Part shown: positions 63,988 through 64,000 of the stretch, in pieces
How the letters are laid out: every line of letters begins with the position of its first letter
How positions within the stretch are numbered: position 1 is the stretch's first letter
Assembly: GCF_000307855.1 (NCBI RefSeq)
Contig: NZ_AJLR01000004.1
Location: forward strand, 18,449-82,448
Length of the DNA stretch: 64,000 nt
Reading direction: 5' to 3'
DNA from: Schinkia azotoformans LMG 9581
GTDB taxonomy: Bacteria; Bacillota; Bacilli; Bacillales; Bacillaceae_J
The notes under the pieces: model-generated
Told to the model about the DNA's origin: nothing
The model's input: the letters and a program-made list of their open reading frames with translations, nothing else
Databases searched by the model: none
Program-made: the position numbers and the translations under genes

Positions 63988-64000
63988 GTGCGACGGGCAG

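Overview
The window is AT-rich, low-GC Gram-positive DNA from an endospore-forming, motile, facultatively denitrifying member of the Bacillaceae, probably Bacillus sensu lato or Neobacillus; the exact genus is an inference. The reasons are the many lipobox lipoproteins, strong GGAGG ribosome binding sites with frequent TTG and GTG starts, two clear alpha/beta-type small acid-soluble spore proteins, YjcZ-type mini-proteins, a SleB-like cell-wall hydrolase, CtsR-boxed clpE, SAM-I and TPP riboswitches, yhaO/yhaN and patA. No tRNA, rRNA, CRISPR array, insertion sequence or prophage was seen. The only repeats are three copies of one intergenic element.

Layout. 1-1.2 kb: the end of a chemoreceptor and a predicted nucleotidyltransferase. 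1.4-8.8 kb: a nitrous oxide reductase operon (nosC-Z-B-D-L-Y-F plus a SurA-like lipoprotein) with a CRP/FNR-type palindrome upstream. 8.9-11.7 kb: a secreted Met/Gly-rich protein and a two-component system that seem to share an operator. 11.8-18 kb: a VanY-type carboxypeptidase, a UspA protein and yhaO-yhaN. 18-20.3 kb: quinol-dependent nitric oxide reductase on the minus strand. 20.4-27 kb: two chemoreceptors, an XRE regulator and a partner-switching set (anti-sigma-type kinase, PP2C phosphatase, STAS antagonist) with a chemoreceptor inside the operon. 27.2-35.3 kb: two TPP-riboswitch operons (thiD-thiE and thiZ-thiX-thiY) separated by a YitT protein, a tandem-terminator RNA, a spore protein and small genes. 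35.3-37.9 kb: very small genes, including three YjcZ-like proteins. 37.9-43.8 kb: a B12-binding radical SAM protein, a chemoreceptor and a PAS-GGDEF-EAL protein. 44-48.3 kb: a toast-rack lipoprotein, tiny genes, then a SAM-riboswitch operon (metY fused to a CoA-binding domain, and hom). 48.5-57.2 kb: small genes, clpE, HAD and Nudix hydrolases, a PAP2 phosphatase, a spore protein, a SleB-like hydrolase and an M20 amidohydrolase. 57.4-64 kb: a soluble PAS histidine kinase, patA, a YolD-like protein, a Ktr/Trk potassium transporter, a HemAT-type oxygen-sensing chemoreceptor and a small gene.

How it fits together. nos and nor supply the last two steps of denitrification (NO to N2O to N2). NosZ needs copper at CuA and CuZ. 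NosD, NosF, NosY and NosL are the known maturation set, and the next-door two-component system has a Met/His-rich motif in its predicted sensor region, so a metal-linked role is an attractive but unproven idea. Five chemoreceptors in 64 kb, one a globin-coupled oxygen sensor, suit an organism that moves along oxygen and other gradients. Where the obvious reading frame begins upstream of the best ribosome binding site, the start given here is the one with the better site.
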